This document shows, one piece after another, positions 43,894-55,275 of a stretch of 64,000 nt of DNA. The notes beneath the pieces are model-generated. The model saw only the letters and a list, made by a program, of their open reading frames with translations. It was not told the origin of the DNA and made no database searches. The stretch is from positions 42,397,140 to 42,461,139 of the forward strand of contig NC_081411.1 of assembly GCF_030272615.1 (NCBI RefSeq). Direction: 5' to 3'. The DNA is from Cryptomeria japonica. Lineage: Eukaryota > Streptophyta > Pinopsida > Cupressales > Cupressaceae. How positions within the stretch are numbered: position 1 is the stretch's first letter; every line of letters begins with the position of its first letter. Made by a program: the position numbers and the translations under genes.

Positions 43894-45067
43894 TGATGAA
43901 TACTAAGAGGGGGGGTGAATTAGTATGCCAAAGATCTTTGCACCAAAACACTTTCACAGTCTAAAGATAAACCGGTAAAGTAGTCTGACAGTCAAACTGG
44001 TTACCACACATGCAAACCAAAATGCGAATAAAACATTCACCCACAAAAGCAATACAACCATAACACAAGATATTTGATATGGAAACCCAACTGGGAAAAA
44101 CCACGGTGAGATGGAACTCACAAGTCACTATCTGCAGAATAGAAACCAGACCGGTTAAGGTCAGACTGGTTAAGGCCTTACAATGTTCTTCACCAGAACA
44201 GATCCTGTTAGGAATCTCAATCTCTGTTAGGAGATAAGTCCGATTAAAGACTACCATGTTAGAGGATTTTAGATTCACATCCGTGAACCACCTTGTTAGA
44301 GGATTTTACAAAGGCTTTGAGGCCTACCCGGTTAAGGGCTACAAACTTGTCAAAGATGTGAGTACTCAACAAGTGATTGATCTATCTAATAGCACAAACT
44401 GCTTGGTTAGATCTAGTATTGCTCACAGCTAATGCATTCCAGCATTACTTTAGTCTTCTCTATCTCTCTCCCAGTTACAACTCGATCTTCTCAGATAAGA
44501 TCATTCTCAACTTTCACCTTAAACCTTAGTTCAACATAAACCCTTTTCGCAACTTCTTGAGCAACACAAAAACCCTAGACATGATTTCCTTTTAAAGGAT
44601 CTGATTTCATGTCGGTCCAATAGGATTACATTACAATTTCCTAGGTTCAATGAATCTAGACATACTCAATAACATGACACAAGAATCACCGTCAATGTGT
44701 TGGCACCGTCAAACAATCGGTGGATTGGTAACTCATCACAAAATGTCGGTTGGTAACTCATCACAGAGTATTACCGGTTCATACAAAATACCAGTTGCCG
44801 GTTTGACAAAAATGAAGACTGGTAAGAATGTGTTGTGCCGCTTTGCTCCCTAGTACTGCTTGTGATCTGCGAACCGCTTGGGGTCGACATGCCACTTCAG
44901 ACCGGGAAACACATTCTGTAAAATCACCAATAGTCTATAGACTAGTATACAACATACCGGTTGGAACAAATACTGGTTGAGCATAAACTCATACATATAA
45001 AGGGGATCTCAATACAAGTGTGTGTCCATCAATGACAATCATAGCATAAACCACAAAATTGCCAACA
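43894..45067 (-). repeat. B 5' LTR
   Basis: 1174 bp, matching 37311-38471 with a few percent difference, mostly C/T or G/A. It has the CTNTAAC array at about 44205-44340 and repeated ACCGGT words. Confidence 0.92.
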
Positions 45068-45092
45068 ATAGATACTGGCATTAGAGGCATAC

Positions 45093-45235
45093 ACCGACAT
45101 ATACTGATATTGGAGTAATCAAGGTCATCACCGACACCGACACTGACATTAAACACTTCAGTGAAGCCGACATCAGTCTAGGATCCAAAATTTTTTATTT
45201 GTAAATTAATTTTGTAATTATTGTATAGAGCCGAC
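45093..45235 (+). promoter_or_regulatory. Cluster of RCCGAC (DRE/CRT-like) motifs, C left LTR
   Basis: ACCGAC at 45093, 45130 and 45136, and GCCGAC at 45166 and 45230, ending about 60 bp before the TATA box at 45294. RCCGAC is the core bound by plant DREB/CBF factors in cold and drought response. Binding here is inference. Confidence 0.5.
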
Positions 45236-45293
45236 ATTAAATATATTTTGTAACATGTTGTAAGCTGACGTAAGGCATATTATTTGTAAAGGG

Positions 45294-45300
45294 TATATAA
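45294..45300 (+). promoter_or_regulatory. TATA box of C left LTR
   Basis: TATATAA, conserved at 51292 in the right LTR. Confidence 0.6.
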
Positions 45301-45905
45301 ATCAGTTTATTAGGTCATTTTGATAGAGGCCAAGTGAATAACAATGTGGAGAAGATAGGTGATGCAAAGCATATGCATGTAGATCATTTGTATGCCAAAG
45401 TAATAACATGCAATGATCAGTAGATGATTTGTAAATCATTCTTATATAAAAGGGGATACTGGTAAAAGGGTTCAGGGTTTATGAATCGGTATAGAACAAA
45501 GCTATAATCGAAACTCTTTTTGGCATTACAGATGCATTTTGTGAGTTCATCTTTATTGTTTTATCTCACCAGAAGCCTGTAGTTAGTGAGACTCTTTTGT
45601 GTTGAGCAGTGTGCTCTAGGCAGTGTGCCTTCCTGCATGTGTAGGCCCCCATACTATGTAATATCTTTCATATGGCCAATGAATTGATATTGTGGGTCAC
45701 AAATCCCACCGTGGTTTTTCCACTTTGAGGTTTTCCACGTATAAAATTCTGTGTGTTATGGTGTTCATTCATGTGGGTGGTTTATTTACTTCATGTTATA
45801 TGTTTCTTCATTTATCGGTTTATATGTGTATGTAGTAATAAGGTAAAATCTTATATTAACCCTCCCCCCCTCTCAGTGTTCTTGGATTCCTTTTATTCCA
45901 ACAAT

Positions 45906-45918
45906 TGGTATCAGAGCC
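45906..45918 (+). other. Primer-binding site of C (tRNA-iMet type)
   Basis: TGGTATCAGAGCC two bases after the LTR end at 45903. Confidence 0.93.
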
Positions 45919-45977
45919 TGGTGCCTTGGAGGAAGTTTAACAACTTGAGGAAGATCCTGAAACCGGAATCATTAAAC

Positions 45978-47129
45978 ATGGCTATAGAGAAGCAACTTGA
46001 GATGGCACTTGAGGATTATGATGCTGAAAGGTTGAAGAACTTAAAGCTACAAGATGAATTCGTTGATGCTAATGAATTCATTCTTGTTTTGCAAGAAAGG
46101 TTGTCATCTGCTTAAGCTAGGAGGAAGGAACTTTTGCAAAACCAGGATGATGAAGAGAAAAATGCACTTAAGGAACAATGTCAGAAGTTGAGTCAAGCAA
46201 ACATGCTCATGAAGAATGAAATGCAAGACCTAACTATGAGGGTGTCAAAAGAAATTGAGGACAGAAAGAAGAAGGAAGAAAATCTTGTTGTATCTCCGTA
46301 GAACAAATTTGAAGAATGTGGCAGATTGACTCATGAGAATGATATGTTGAAAACTGATTTGGTACAATCCTGGAATAATGAACAAGAACTTGAAAGACAA
46401 ATAGTGGTTCTGAGAAATGATTTGACTACTGCAAGTGAGTATAAAGAAAAATTCAAGATTAGTGTTGCACAATTGGATGATTTATTGAAAAGAAAAAGGT
46501 GGAATGAAAATTCTAGAGGATTTGGATTTGAACAAGGTGAAAGCTCCGGTACTGCAAATGAAGGTCAGAAAACTGGTATCTAGAACTCATCAGAGAAGAG
46601 GAAACTAGTAAGGCAATATAATGCTTACAAATTCAATGGTAGATGCTTTGTTTGTAATAAATTTAGCCATATGGCTAAATAATGTAGATATAGAGCAAAT
46701 CAAAACTACAATTCAGTTCCCGATCAATGCACAAATTGCAAGAAATATGGTCATAAGTTAGAATAGTGTAGAATGAATGTTAAGTGTCATGCATGTGGAA
46801 AGTTTGGACATTTGGCTAACCAATGTAGATCAAGGAATGACACTAGATATGGCAAATAAATTCAAAAGATCAAAGTTACATGTTATGCATGTAACAAAAT
46901 ATGTCATATTGCTAAGTATTGCAGAAGAAAGACTTAACCGGTCAGCAATGATAGAGCAAATAGGAAAGGAAAGAAAAAGGTAGATGAATTACAATAAGAT
47001 CATACCAAGAGATGGGTTAGAAAGTTTGAAGAACCAAGTGGAGATGCAACCACACCGGTAACTACACCAATAACTCCACTGGTAGAATAGAGCATTCCTG
47101 CACCAACAGGAAATTCAACTGGTAACTAA
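45978..47129 (+). pseudogene. ORF1 of element C: coiled coil plus four CCHC knuckles, nine premature stops
   Basis: A single frame from the ATG at 45978 to TAA at 47127. Internal stops: TAA 46113, TAG 46299, TAG 46581, TAA 46680, TAG 46764, TAA 46857, TAA 46935, TAA 46995 and TAG 47088; no frameshift. The first 200 codons are coiled coil. The FGFEQGESSG linker matches copies A and B. Knuckles: CFVCNKFSHMAK with a stop before its last Cys, CTNCKKYGHKLE likewise, CHACGKFGHLANQC and CYACNKICHIAKYC. Each stop is one C-to-T change from a Gln codon, and in knuckle 3 the matching place is Gln. Confidence 0.85.
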
Positions 47130-47496
47130 GGCATACGCCTTAGGGGTTGGAAAATTCATTGCAAATCTTGCTTATTCCCCAGAAGAGATTTGGAAAGAGA
47201 TTTGGAGAGTTATATTAATCATTGATGGAGGTTTATGCAGCATAAAACTATGAAACCGACATCCGATAGGGCACTGGTAAGCATTTATGACAATGGAGAA
47301 TTACGGTTTACTCACTGATAAAAGGAAAAAATGGACCCATTTTCACTCACCCAGCACTCGAGAAAACCAGAGCGAAGAAAAGGCGAATCATAGGCAATCA
47401 AAAGTGAGCAATTGTATTCTAAAGAATTTCCAACAGTGTTCTGAGAAGTGTTCAAGATCTTTCAATCAACAATTGTTATCCAGGTATTTATTTGAA

Positions 47497-50400
47497 ATGG
47501 CATCCAGATCATCATCTGCTCCTACTTTCATTGTGAATCCCACTTTTGTTGAGGTCAAGGATAGGCTTAGACCTATTTTCAAGGAGGTTCCTCAAATAGC
47601 AAGGAAGGAAGACTCTTCTGGCACATTTTCGAGGGTTCTTGATGGCATAGTTTATGTGGAAGATGTCAGGGCTTATATTCACTACACCTTGGAGGATTTA
47701 GGCACTGAGGAAATCAAGGGTATGTATCAATTTGTGATACAAGGAAGCTCCGAAACAATCAAGCCAGAATATCAAATCATTGAAAATCTAGGGTTAACTG
47801 AAATCTTGTATATACCAGAATTTGAGGAGGAAATGGTCAAATATGTTCTAAGAAGGGTCCATAATGAATTCATCTGGCTAGACCAGCCTCACATGATCAC
47901 CAAAGAAGAAATTCAGGCAGTCATCTATTTACCTAAAGTCAGGCAGGAACCTAGAAAGAAGATCTCCAACACTGAGGTTGAAAAGCTCACCGGTGCAACC
48001 CATGATGGAAGGTCAATGAGGATCAGCACCATCAAAGATACAGATGGAAAATTTTCCAGCATGATCATCACCTACAAGGTAACACAATCAAGTAAATTAA
48101 ACTTTGTTGCCAGTTCATGTATCCATGCTGCATATCAGATGATAAAGAATAATGGTAAATATGATTTGTGTGAATGGCTAAGAAATGAATTGATGACAAA
48201 TCGTTGCAAAATCAAAGGTGTTAAGAAAGGGACATTTCGGTTTGGCAACCTTATTGTCTGTTTGATGTTGTACTTCATGAATGAGCTACTGGGTTTGGGA
48301 AAGAAACGATGGGCTCATGACATACTGATAAGCATGCATTTTAGAGATGCAATCACCAATCTTGGAAGCAATATGGATGAGAAGCTATGGGGATTCCTTA
48401 AAACTTTCCAAAAGAACATGAAAATGAGGGAGAGAATCTACAAACACATTGTGGAGAAATATTCCACTAAAATTTTATTCATGGTAAAAATAGATGAGAC
48501 TCTCATGGAAGCAGTGGAACCAAGAACAATATGGGTCACTAAACTAGGCTATGAAGTTGATGACAACATCTTGGAACTATATGCTAAAATGCTGCTTGAT
48601 GCTCCTTTGGATGACAAGACTGAACACTTTGGTACTGCAGAGGAGAAGGCACTTGAAGTTAAAATTGGCTTGAATAAGAAAAGGAGGGAAAATAAAATAG
48701 ACAAAATGTCTGCATTCATTCAAAATGTAATCCACAGGATAGATACAAAACTAGCTTTTGGATCTAAACTGGTAGATCAACCGACAGTAAAGAGGCATGA
48801 GACTTTCATATCTCCTATCACTTCTAACTCTGATACAAAGGATAATCAACCTCTTGCATTCAAAAGGGTACAGAGGAAGAAAGTTGACAAGCCTCTGGTA
48901 GAAGAGAAGAAGGTGGAACCAAGGAGGAAGCTAGTAAGAAAGGTAACAAAGCCTACTGCACCCACACCTTTGGAAAGGAAACCTACTCAGAAGAGGAAGC
49001 CAACTCCATCCGCTCCTGCAACCCCCAACAAGAAGAAGAAAAAGAGCAAGATAGATGAAGCAATTGAAACCAGTAATGTTACCATCATCTCCCCAATTAC
49101 TTGTGCAAAATTGATTGATGAGGTTACTAAAGATGGAATTTTGAAGAATGTATCAAATTTGTATGAGCATTTAGATGACAATGAGCAAAATGAAATGGAA
49201 GAAGCAATTTTGTTATACTTAGACGTATATAAGAAGGATTTGGTAGAGATTTTGAAGGAAATTCCTTTATCCTTGTATAATAAGTTAGATGTAAGAAGAT
49301 TAGATGCATTTAAGAGAGACAAAGAGATTAAAGAAGTTGAACTTTTGAGTATTTGTGGTTCTATAAATAATGAGGAAATGAAAAGATGTATAGAAGTAGC
49401 AAATAGAACAATCTTTAGCAACAAACCTTGGCAAATAAGCTTAATGATGGGTAGAGTTAATGAAATAATAAATGAGACTAGAGAAGGTTGGGATAAATTT
49501 TTCCAAAAAAATCCCAACTTCCTTACTTCTCAAGAAGAATTTGCTAAGGCAACAACTCCCACTATTCCAGACAGATCCAAGGGGAAAGGAATTTTGGGAA
49601 GTTCAGATCAAATTTTGAATGAACCGGTAGATAATAAGAGTGTATAGACTCCATCAACAGTTAAAATTAATGAGAGTGTACAAGTTAAACTGACAAAGAC
49701 AACATTTGTATAGACTGAGCAAGGTAATGTTGATAATGTATAGGATACAGATAATATTGTGGATAATGATCCATCGATAGTAACAGATACTGCACCAAGT
49801 GGTGAAGCCACCAGTGCAAAAGAGGATGAGATAAGGGATACACCAAGAAAAGATAAGGAAAAGGAAAAGGAGACTGATAAAACACCCAGTACTATACCGA
49901 CAGTTCATTCCTCAGCAAAATTTTTGGCAATTGATACTTCTCAAGTTGAGAAGAAATCCATTATAGAGATGAGTCCCAGAGAGCTAATGATGATGGATGC
50001 TCAAAAGCTAATGAAGGAAGGATTTGCAGACAAAGGAATAATAGATCAGTCAATAACAATTTTGCACAGACTGATTCCAGAATGTATGATTGAAAATGAA
50101 GCAAGCCCTTTTGACAAACTTCAGGTACTGACAGAGCATATCTCTAAAAACTTTCAATCATTGTAGAAGATTTTCAATCGACAAGCACTTGAAAGATTTA
50201 CTTTGGCTAAGAAAACCTCTTTTGACTAGATTATTGAGACAGAAAAGAGGAAGATTGAAGAGAAACTTATACTTATTAAAAATTCTTTGAAACAATGCAC
50301 TAACATCTATAGGGTCTATTGTAATATAGAAATTATTACAACAAATATAGATAAGAGAATAAAAGAGTTAGAAGAAAATATTGCTAATATTGGTAATTCT

Positions 50401-50715
50401 TTTGATGGACAAATTTTCACATTGGAGAACCAAATTTTTTCTTATGAAAAGGAAAGAGATAAGATCATTCAGAGAGAAAGGAGTCTTAGAGGTTTGGTGA
50501 GTCTAAGATTGGATTCAATTGGTGTACATAAGAGGGAATGCATGGATATGCTTGCGAAGCCCACACGTACATAAGTCACTAAGAAAGAATCACTAGCACA
50601 TTTACTGAGTGGACTTGTATCCATATCTGAAACATTGAAAACCAGCTGGGATACCTACATAGAGTTAATAGAGAAAGCTTATATGGAAATCTTTAAATTG
50701 GTCAAGATTCGGTAA
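47497..50715 (+). pseudogene. ORF2/3 of element C: conserved ORF2 plus coiled-coil tail, six premature stops
   Basis: Start chosen at 47497 (MASRSSSAPTF) because it matches copy B's expected start; an in-frame ATG at 47287 lies in the leader. The frame is open for 716 codons to TAG at 49645. It then continues unshifted through TAG 49711, TAG 49741, TAG 50164, TAG 50227 and TAA 50572 to TAA 50713. Shared blocks: VEDVR, VLRRVHNEFIWLD, ITKEEI, FRFGNLIVCLMLYF, a VEKY block, VEPRT and LGYE. A basic Lys/Pro linker (about 48850-49070) leads to a helical C-terminal half ending in strong coiled coil (IDKRIKELEENIANIG near 50350). The function is unknown. It lies directly before the polypurine tracts, where pol would end in an ordinary element. 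Confidence 0.85.
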
Positions 50716-50780
50716 AATAATATGTAATTATTCATTCTTTTGCACAAATTCCTAACAATTATTTCAATTCTTTCACCGGT

Positions 50781-50807
50781 CTTTGGCATTGATGCCAAAG
50801 GGGGAGG
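50781..50807 (+). other. Upstream palindrome and polypurine-like tract of C
   Basis: CTTTGGCAT TG ATGCCAAAG, with 9-bp arms, runs straight into GGGGGAGGA. It lies 66 bp after the ORF2/3 stop. A second version directly precedes the LTR at 50970-50997. Doubled polypurine tracts are known in Sireviruses. Confidence 0.7.
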
Positions 50808-50969
50808 ATATGTATGTGAAAAATGCAATATAAAGGAAAGTATGTATATAATCCTAGGGGGATGATATCAGTTAGAGAGTATATGAATCAAATGGTCAAT
50901 CAACTCAGGGGGAGCATGTTTTAGTTTAAGTTTCAGTTGAACCAGTAGGGAATTCATTTTTCATATGAG

Positions 50970-50997
50970 TGTTGCCATCAATGCCAAAGTGGGAGAT
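50970..50997 (+). other. LTR-proximal polypurine tract of C
   Basis: GTTGCCATCAATGCC followed by AAAGTGGGAGAT and then the LTR start TGTTGGC at 50998. The same block occurs in B and E with a run of five Gs. Confidence 0.85.
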
Positions 50998-51915
50998 TGT
51001 TGGCAATTGACACTCATTGGATTTATATGTTGTCATTGATGGAAACAAGAATTTGTAGAAGGCATATACTAGCAGATATCGACATTGGAGGCACACACCA
51101 ACATATACCGGCATTGGAGTAATTAGGGTTGGCACCGACACCGACATCCAACACTTCAATGAAGCCGACATCAGTCTGGGATCCGAAAATTTTTATTTGT
51201 AAAATCATTCTTTAATTATTTTATAGAGTCGACATTAAATATATTTTGTAATGTTTTGTAAGCCGACATAAGGCATATTATTTGTAAAGGGTATATAAGT
51301 CAGTTTGTTAGGTCATTTTGATAGAGGACAAGTAAATAACAATGTGGAGAAGATAGGTGATGTGAAGGATATGTATGTAGATCATTTGTGTGTGAAATTA
51401 ATATCATTGAAATGATCAGTAGATGGTTTATAAATCATTCTTAGAGAAAAGGGGATACCGGTAAAAGGGTTTAGGGTTTATGAACCGGTACAGAACAAAG
51501 CTATAACCATAACTCTTTTTGGCATTGCAGATGCATTTTGTGAGTTCATCTTTATTGTTTTATCTTAGCAGAAGCCTGTAGTTAGTGATACTCTTTTGTA
51601 TTGAGTAGTGTGCTCTAGGCAGTGTGCCTTCCCACATGTGTAGGCCCCCATACTATGTAATATCTTTCATATGGCCTGTATTGATATTGTGGGTCACAAA
51701 TCCCACCGTGGTTTTTCCTCTTTGAGGTTTTTCACGTATAAAATTTTGTGTGTTATGGTGTTCGTTCATGTGGCTGGTTTATTCACTTCATGTTATATGT
51801 TTCTTCATTTATTGGTTTATATTTGTATGTAGTAATAAGGTAAAATCTTATATTACCGACATAACACTAATTCAACCCCCCCCTTCAGTGTTCTTGGATT
51901 CCTTCTATTCCAACA
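50998..51915 (+). repeat. C right LTR
   Basis: 918 bp, TGTTGGCAAT to TTCCAACA, followed by the TSD aaacc. TATA box at 51292-51298. Confidence 0.93.
51134..51267 (+). promoter_or_regulatory. Cluster of RCCGAC (DRE/CRT-like) motifs, C right LTR
   Basis: ACCGAC at 51134 and 51140, GCCGAC at 51164 and 51262, all within 160 bp before the TATA box at 51292. They match four of the five sites in the left LTR. A further TACCGACAT is near 51857, downstream. Confidence 0.5.
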
Positions 51916-51920
51916 AAACC

Positions 51921-53634
51921 TCATGTTGGTGTTCCCACCTCCAAAATAGCTATGATGATGAAAAGGAGTGTGCATTCTATGGAGGATAGAGACAAGAAAA
52001 TAATGAAATTAAATTATTAAACCTTATGTCTAAAACACTCTCATGGAGTTTCACATAAAGTTAGTAATGTAATTCTCTTAATGGAAGTTCTACAAGTGTT
52101 AATTCAAGAACATGATAAACATAAATTATGAAAAACATTAAATCATACTTGAATGTAGAGTGTTGTAGGCTATTGATTCTTAAACATGAATTGGAGTAGA
52201 ATGCAAATTGATTTATTTTTGTAACCTCTTAAACTTTTTAAATGGTAAAATAAGTTATTTACATAGAGATCACAATGTATTTTTGGTAAAAAATTTGACA
52301 TAAAATGGTAAGTGCAAAGATCAAGAGCAAATTTAAAATGTGAAGACCGACACTTGCAACACATTTTTTTCCAGAGATTTTAGGTAGCACTAAGGATATA
52401 GGTGCCTATCCCTCCCAAAATCACCTCTCCAAAATAGAAATATGAGTATTAATATTTTTGATATTAGATTTGGTCATTTTTAGCATTTTATGACAGTTAA
52501 ATTATGGGATTAACAATGAAGTTTTATATTGGAATAGGCCCCAAATTGACTTAAAATGAAATAGGAGAAAGAACACTAATTTAGGCACCAAATAGAGTGT
52601 GAAATTGTAAAGTGATACAATTTACAACAATACAAGGATGTGACTAGGGGACAAGACTAAGGTATAGATATTAGATGAGGGGTATATGTGGGTGAAAGAT
52701 ATGAGTAAGGTGTGAATGATGGATATAATGGATCTCTTTTCAAAGGTAGAAATAGAATTAATAATGGGTAGACCTACTATTATTAATCAATGGCTTGTGC
52801 TTGGAGAAATATTGTCAGTGATAATGGCCTCAAGGGTATCAATTTCATACTTGTCATAGTCAACCTCATTTTTTATAATGATGAAATTCACTTAAGATCT
52901 ATCATGCTACCACTAAAGGTCAATGCATATTATTTTATCTACAAAAATATCCACTCAATATTTTCTAGGAGCTTATCTCTAATGGATTCATCTAACACCT
53001 AACACTACTACCAAAATGTAGTGCACTTTCACTTATCTAGAAGCACATTCAGTAAAGTGGTTTTCTCTCAATTTCAGGAGCATATTTTCTTGAATATTTA
53101 CGAATTCAATTGAGTATTCATGCATTAACATATCCAATAGCATTTATGTTGATCTTGAGGCACACTTTCTTAAGTTTCACACTTCCATTGATCCATAGAG
53201 TGTATTTTCTCATAGAATGTGCATGTCATGAAAATTAAAAAAACATCAAATTTTGACTAGTATACCTATGATGTGGGTCCCACTAGGTGTGATAGAGCTA
53301 TGTGCATGAATCTTGTGTTAGATTAAATGATAATTTCTATTAAAAGCAACTAATATAAAGATCAAACAAACACTCTAACTAGGAAAAAAGTATTTGAATG
53401 AACATGGAATTAAATGAAATAAAACTATGTCAAACTTCCTCTTGAGTAGGATATTTCCATTTGATTAATTTGATATGATCTTACTCAAAAGAAAATGGAG
53501 CGTGATGGTGTTAGGATATAATATTTTAAACACACATGCATATAGTAAATTTCCTACATAACCCATGAGAGAAAATCTTGCATGTAAGTTTACATAATCA
53601 CCACAATGAAAAGATAAAATAGACAAGACACAAG
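51921..53634. other. Unassigned AT-rich stretch with a possible old gypsy LTR end
   Basis: No coding signal. At about 52590-52640 the words gtgtgaaattgta and acaatttacaac resemble the inverted start of the G1/G2 LTR (gtgtgaaattgtacc...acaatttacgac), so a much older relative may lie at roughly 52350-52640. The rest is anonymous. Confidence 0.4.
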
Positions 53635-53707
53635 ATAACACAAGATGTATCTTGGGAAAACCCTCATGAGGGAAAAACAAATCCTCCAAAATCATCCATA
53701 CTCCATT
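53635..53707 (+). repeat. 73-bp direct repeat, left copy
   Basis: ataacacaagatgtatcttg... to ...tactccatt, repeated at 56671-56743 with about three differences. The pair encloses element E. Confidence 0.8.
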
Positions 53708-53721
53708 CATTGGGAAGAAAT

Positions 53722-55275
53722 AGATTTGATAATGTCAAGAAATGTTTTGATTCATTTGATGAAGATTAGAAGGAACAAATTGTTCAACAGGTAATCAACT
53801 ATTTATGTCAATATAATCGATTACCTCAAGATCTTAAAGATAATATTTTTGATTCTTTGTATTCTATTATTTAAAATAAGTGGTAAATTATTGTTGACAA
53901 AGACCAAGAAATTATTGATAATGTGTTCATTCAATATTTTCCTGAAATTTCAAAGAATGAATTAATTTCTTTACTTGACAAATACAAAGGGCAATTTATG
54001 TCTTAGGCAAGAAGATTAAAGCTAATGAATGAGAAAAGTCAATCTGTTGAAGTTGAGACTCATCAGATAGCTCGTAATATTCAATGAATGCAAAAGCATT
54101 TACAATATTTTAAAGATGAGCAAGTTGAACCTGAAGAACGACCAAAAATGGATGAGGAAAAAATTGTGCAAGTTGATGTTGTCTATCCTATCAGGACACA
54201 GGATGACACCACTTCTCAAAAGGTTATTCTTGTTGATGATATTCAAGATACTGTAGATATATCTGAAAACATTATTGCACCTAAGGTTACTAAGATCCTA
54301 ACAACTCAACTAAGAGTGGATATTCCACCCCTATCAGTAAAACCCCAACCGGTTTTACAGAACCCAAGGAAAAACTGTTGAACAAGTTGCTACACAAATC
54401 TCTGAACCGCCAAAGATGAAGGAACAAAAGGAAGAGGCAATTAAGATAGATAATTTTGTTCAACCGGTAAAAGAATTAGTCACACAGTAGACTGATGAAG
54501 ATGATGATGACTCATTAGGCATCACAGGGCCTATAGATGATGATAACATGAGTGCAACAGAATTAATGAAGATTGCAACTATCATACAATCTAGGGCACA
54601 TAAGAAGAGAATTAAAGAATAGAGAATGGAAGCTGAAACCATTCAAAATGTCATAGATGTTTTGACAAGTCTTCTACCAGAACTACTACAGGGCACTTGT
54701 CAACTCCCATTGGCAATCTTGGCCAGTTGGTTGCTGATGCATCTGACCAACTTAAGTCCCTAGAAGAAGCAGCGTAGACCTATGTTGAGAAAAGCTACAT
54801 GAAGAAGCATGGAGAATAGATCATGAAAGATATTGCTAGAGGAATCATTTCTCTCTCTCTTAATAGATTTGATAAGAAAATCTATTGAAACAGGAGGGAT
54901 AATTCTTGCATATACATCTAATGTTTCATTCTTTTATTCTAATATCAATCAAAGGAGAACTGAAACCGAAAAAGAACTAGCAAAGATATGTAATGCCTAT
55001 GTACCATTACAAGATTCAATTTTTTATTTTGTCAAATCTATGGATGATTTGTAAAATTGGTTAGACACCTATGATTGAGAATAGGCAAAAAGACTCCGAT
55101 CCCAGAAGGAGTTGAAGAATCTACTCAGACCCCAAGTGGACATGTTACAAAGAGCCTACAAGATTGCAGAAGAAATTTTGGCTACTCCTGAGACGTGTAT
55201 ACTTGATGCAATGGAAGAGTTTTGTACTCAAATTATGACCACAATTGAGATCACTGAGAACCTGCTAGAGACATG
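53722..55275 (+). pseudogene. Decayed ORF2/3 C-terminal region of element E
   Basis: The best open piece is 54088-54381 (97 codons). Its frame continues upstream through TGA, TAG and TAA stops to about 53722, and downstream after a frameshift near 54370 through further TAG stops (after LVTQ and after RIKE). The protein is acidic and helix-rich, like the C-terminal half of the C ORF2/3, and sits in the same place before the polypurine tracts. Below about 54780 frames are scrambled. The assignment rests on position and character more than on clear alignment. Confidence 0.55.

Larger units (their letters stand above)
37311..45067 (-). mobile_element. Element B: complete pol-less LTR element, TSD ATAGA
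   Basis: 7757 bp between ataga repeats (37306-37310 and 45068-45072). Minus orientation: 5' LTR 45067-43894, iMet primer site 43880-43891, ORF1 43843-42566, ORF2/3 42119-38730, polypurine tract 38472-38487, 3' LTR 38471-37311. The whole 5.4-kb internal part is used by these two reading frames; there is no room for and no trace of protease, RT, RNase H or integrase. This is the best specimen of the family in the window. It resembles TR-GAG elements (LTR elements with only gag) but has the extra ORF2/3. It inserted into the LTR of its relative C in the opposite direction. Confidence 0.93.
37232..45903 (+). repeat. Left LTR of C, split by B
   Basis: Parts 37232-37310 and 45073-45903. The start TGTTGGC has become TATTGGC. 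It ends ...TTCCAACA just before the primer site. TATA box TATATAA at 45294-45300. Confidence 0.88.
37232..51915 (+). mobile_element. Element C: pol-less Sirevirus-like LTR element, TSD AAACC
   Basis: Flanked by aaacc (37227-37231 and 51916-51920). LTRs about 0.91 kb. The left one is split by B; without B it is 37232-37310 plus 45073-45903. iMet primer site at 45906, ORF1 45978-47129, ORF2/3 47497-50715, doubled polypurine tract, right LTR 50998-51915. The 5.1-kb internal region is accounted for and contains no pol domain. ORFs are riddled with in-frame stops, so this copy is dead. Confidence 0.92.

Noticed and set aside
47287..47496. Upstream start for C ORF2
   Set aside because: The first 70 codons have no match in A or B, while the ATG at 47497 matches the expected start in B.
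38730..50715. A variant genetic code with TAG/TAA read as Gln
   Set aside because: B ORF1 and G2 have long frames with no such codons, G1 uses TAA as the natural pol stop, and methyl-cytosine deamination explains the pattern.
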